DNA from: Metallyticus violacea
Taxonomy: Eukaryota; Arthropoda; Insecta; Mantodea; Metallyticidae
NCBI GenBank assembly: GCA_030762175.1
Contig: CM060842.1
Coordinates: forward strand, 66,155,001-66,219,000
Direction of reading: 5' to 3'
DNA length: 64,000 bases
Part shown: positions 60,908 through 64,000 of the stretch, piece by piece
Layout: each line of letters starts with the position of its first letter
How positions within the stretch are numbered: position 1 is the stretch's first letter
The notes under the pieces: generated by a model
Seen by the model: the letters and a program-made list of their open reading frames with translations, nothing else
Database searches by the model: none
What the model was told of the DNA's origin: nothing
Position numbers and translations under genes: made by a program

Positions 60908-61669
60908 GTAATAATAATAATGTGTTTCTCTTTTGTGATACTTATAGATTGCAATAATTTTGTTCCCCATATATCACACAGTAATGCTATGACTTGTTTC
61001 ATTTCATTAATTAATAAGGCCTTATTTTTTATTTTATATTCTTTTTTAAAGCTACTCTACTAGATGAGGAATTCGCTTAGTTTATGCAGCTAATGCGTGA
61101 AGGAATTGTCCCGTTTGAATCAGTTTACTAGTTTACTAAGATAGTTTCTTTACGTATATTTATTAATGGAGCCAGCTTAAGAATCAAAAATATATAAATG
61201 TGCAAAAATATGAAACATCGATTTACATAACAGCAGTAATTTGCAGCTATTTAAATATGTATGAGATAGCCGTGTTTAATGTAAAAAAAACTGCGTATCC
61301 GCCGTATATTCCCGCAATAATAAAATTATACCGAGAAATTTTATTTTATTGGCTATGAATACTGCAACAGCAACCCAAATGAAACATTTGCTTCAAATTG
61401 TTCATCTAAGCAACATAATATTTAAGAATCGAACATAAACAGATATAATTACACCCAAAGTAGCTGCCACATTTCAGGAGACTTAAAAGCATAGAGAAGA
61501 TGCTTTAAGTCGACTAATGAACGGATGAACGAGGGAGAAAAATGTCATTAGGCTCATTAGTGACAATTTATATTCTTTGTTCCCTCCGTGTACCAGAGCG
61601 GTCTAAAAAGACCTCGTCCTAACAATAAAGGAACAAGCTTTTAACTTGAACATTATTTTTTTTTTCAAC
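60331..61669. other. AT-rich non-coding sequence
   Basis: Nothing recognisable except an (AAT)n microsatellite. Confidence 0.45.
60875..60920. repeat. (AAT)n microsatellite
   Basis: About 15 AAT units with a single AGT interruption. Confidence 0.95.
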
Positions 61670-62340
61670 ATGATCTCCTTAAAGTCAATTCATTTATTAC
61701 AGCTTCAATGTCTGTATTCAGGTCTGAAAAATATTTCTCTACAACTGCAATTGTTTCTTGAATTGACGAACATCGTTCAGCTTCCAAGGGAGTCAAATCA
61801 GTGAAGTAGATGCTCCAATAGTATTCATACTTCAAATCACCCAACTTTCCTTTTGTGAGCAGATGCTTTTTGTTCTTTCGTTTGAAACCCGGATCTTCTC
61901 TTAAATATATTTCATCAAGTTAGATTGTAACATTGGAAAGATACTCTCCGGTTATGGTTTTAGCCTTCTAAAGATAATCAATCAATAAAATAACTTCAGT
62001 GTCGCAAAATACTGATGTCGTCATAACCTTTTCTGCATAAGGAACCAATTTTGTCTCCTTTGACGCTGAACAACCGTCTTCGTCCAATGGTTAGATTCTT
62101 GTATTCGATGGTAGATACAAATGCATTCCATATGCTCCAAAAACTGTTGTGATGTTATCATCCGAATGCGTTTTTGATCTTATGTTTGCAAGTGCGGCGC
62201 TGGTCTTGCACAAAACTTTTACTTATACAATTCTTCGTGTAAAATATAACCAAACCGTTGCTTTGAAATACCTATAGTGTCAGCTATTTCCCGCATTGTA
62301 ACTCTTCGGTTATATATCATATCATATGCAGTGAGGTTAT
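61670..62340 (-). pseudogene. mariner transposase pseudogene
   Basis: The minus strand reads, across frames, NLTAYDMIYNRRVTMREIAD then TIGISKQRFGYILHEEL (second HTH of mariner), RMITSQQFLEHM, a degenerate catalytic region with IYHRIQES, ILLIDYL.KAKTITGEYLS, YFTDLTPLE (in place of YSPDLAPSD), and finally TIAVVEKYFSDLNTDIEAVI. The order matches a mariner transposase from the second HTH to the C-terminal helix. The first HTH is missing, so about two-thirds of the protein is represented. Stops and frameshifts are frequent, and the catalytic DN(A) region is lost. Confidence 0.85.
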
Positions 62341-62489
62341 TTGAGTTACGAGCCGGCAGAGCGCAGTTGCGTACTGGGGAAAGGCAGTCGCAAAGATCGT
62401 ATCTTGCTTGTGAGGTAACATATTGTAGTTAGAGGTAAGCTAAGGCAGAAAGTGACTGTGCATTCACGTGTAAGTGCTTTCGTTGTGAG

Positions 62490-62770
62490 CTGCTTGTTCT
62501 TTGTCGGTTTTTAAGTACGATACATATGTGAAAACGGATACTTGCAGATAAGGCGATTCGTAAGCAAATATCCTGGAAATTGTGTTCCAGGTAGAGAAAT
62601 TGTTTGCCAACATGTTAAAACGTTACGAGAGAGAGTCCGGACTGCCGTTTTCTTAAGGAAGAAAAGCTATATGAAATACAGGAATTTTCTACACAAATGC
62701 CAGCAAAGTATTGCTGGTGATACATATCCTTCTCAACATTTTAACACAGATTACTGCGTGTCATTTTAAA
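62490..62770 (+). other. possible HTH remnant of an insect transposon
   Basis: A 75-codon open frame from 62542 reads QIRRFVSKYPGNCVPGREIV followed by CQHVKTLRERVRTAVFLRKK. The pattern F..K(Y/F)PG..VP.R..I...V..LR..G resembles the helix-turn-helix that starts many insect mariner-like proteins (DUF4817 type). The likeness is weak and nothing downstream continues the protein. It might equally be a chance frame. Confidence 0.3.
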
Positions 62771-63917
62771 TGCAGGATCGTTTCATGCTTTCGGTACAAA
62801 TATAAATATTAAAATAAAAACATTAGCGTTACTATGCCGACGGCTCATACCTCCCTTTTTCCGGTTGCAGCGGCTGCACTTCTGACTGTATTTGTTGAAT
62901 GAATTCTGCTTTTGTTTAACTTTTTAAACGTCTTTCACATGGATCATTATCAAGACTGATAAGACCATGATTACATTCAGCAGCCTTTTATTAATAGTTT
63001 AAAATGATGGAGAAGCATCCTCACAAACTTTTATAAATTTGGTTCTGAATTTTCTTTGGTGTTAGATCGTTTATAAAGAACTTGATCACTGTGCTATACT
63101 CACTATTATAATTTTTTGCAATGCCCACAATATGACTGCTTTAAAAATATGTATTAAATAAAATATTTTAAACAATGAATTGATATTTCTAATTAATGCT
63201 TATGATAGCTGTAACAACGTCAAAAGCAATTATATCGAGAACCTTTATACCGCTCTCATGTAGCAAGTAGGCTTTAAAGCGCATCACAAAGACGCACAGC
63301 AAAATAATAGAAGGGGCAGTTTCAGTATTTGTTTCTTAAAATCGTAAGTAGGCATTCTTTTTCGATGGTATTGTAATTTGTTACGGAAACAGCTCATGTT
63401 CAATCCATTTTGCCGCTTTACTGCATAATGCAACTAGCAATGCGTGTACCTATAGCAAGAGCCGCGCATTTATCCAAAGACCTTATAATGCAGCATTCTG
63501 GAATGTTCAAACTTGGACACAAAGCCGAAATTTTTGTAAATAAGTACCTTTCTGACCTTCACATCTAACTTAGCTTTATGTGGGTTTTTCTTAGCTGAAA
63601 TGCTTTATTCTTCTTGACTAAACTTTATAGTTTCAGTTATAATAAACTTTCTGCACGCATGCTGTGTTTTACACCCGGCTATTAACAAGGAGAAGATTTT
63701 CTTCTCAATAGTAAATGAATCCATTTGTTTCGCTGATAAAAGCAACATGCTTCTTTAAAAGTGTACACGAGGATTCTTTACAATTGCATGAAATAGCATG
63801 CAGTAGAATAATTGAGGCAACGTTAACATCTAACAATCTTATGAAACACATTCTAGATATGAAAAATCAATTGCGTTTTTTAAGTTGGGGGCTTGTACAG
63901 GATTCACGTAACCGGCT
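62771..63917. other. AT-rich non-coding sequence
   Basis: Nothing recognisable. A 73-codon frame at 63715-63936 runs into the tRNA-like element and has no motif. Confidence 0.45.
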
Positions 63918-64000
63918 GTCGGTCCTGGTGGTGTAGTGGTAACCATACTTGCCTTCTAAACCCAAGATAGCGCGTTCAAACCCGGCAAGGATCGATGGAT
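63918..64000 (+). repeat. tRNA-like SINE, cut by the window end
   Basis: gtcggtcctggtggtgtagt, then gccttctaaacccaagatag, a degraded B box gcgttcaaacccggc and aaggatcgatggat. It matches the 45523-45627 element base for base over most of its length, including the cgatggat that ends the tRNA-like part. The B box has lost its G-rich arm (gcgcgttc against gcgggttc). Confidence 0.75.

Noticed and set aside
1..64000. CRISPR arrays, operons or prokaryote-type systems
   Set aside because: The sequence is a eukaryotic intron landscape. The repeats present are SINEs, tandem arrays and microsatellites without regular repeat-spacer organisation.

Overview
This is an AT-rich, intron-dominated stretch of an animal genome, almost certainly an insect. 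Every recognisable protein-coding remnant other than one host gene is a decayed transposon of a kind common in insects (mariner, hAT, Tigger/pogo, Penelope-like), and there are at least two tRNA-derived SINE families. The mix of large introns and tRNA-headed SINEs resembles cockroach or termite genomes (Blattodea), but that placement is an inference from general style.

The only host gene I can support is a class A (rhodopsin-like) peptide GPCR on the + strand, seen as three consecutive internal exons: 6453-6716, 40091-40226 and 50044-50152. Each has a good acceptor and donor. In the first two, only one frame stays open as far as the donor. The phases chain exactly (0 to 0, then 1 to 1, ending in phase 2). 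The third exon encodes a TM6-type segment (ITKMLLLISTVFILLNLP). The first two encode a long, polar, Ser/Arg-rich stretch that fits an extended third intracellular loop. The introns are about 33.4 kb and 9.8 kb. Exons for TM1-5 and TM7/C-terminus were not found and probably lie outside the window.

Everything else is intronic. Layout: 1-6.4 kb has a SINE, a 126-bp MITE and a mariner pseudogene. 6.9-7.8 kb is a short mariner with terminal repeats. 8-9.8 kb is an unassigned, more GC-rich stretch with short tandem repeats. 11.3-15.8 kb is a decayed hAT element split by a Penelope-like element and carrying a 29-bp perfect inverted repeat near its left end. 17.4-21.3 kb has two mariner-type remnants and a SINE. 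27.1-28.2 kb is a Tigger/pogo pseudogene and 31.5 kb a mariner fragment. 41 kb and 60 kb carry the same roughly 140-bp tandem repeat in opposite orientations. 44-58 kb is rich in SINEs. 61.7-62.3 kb is a mariner pseudogene. The window ends inside a tRNA-like SINE.

I see no intact transposase, no operon-like organisation, no CRISPR and no convincing new molecular system. The points most worth following are the GPCR gene model, the inverted pair of tandem-repeat arrays, the nested hAT/Penelope structure, and two SINEs with perfect 13-bp target-site duplications. All calls come from reading translations and motifs by eye, without database comparison.
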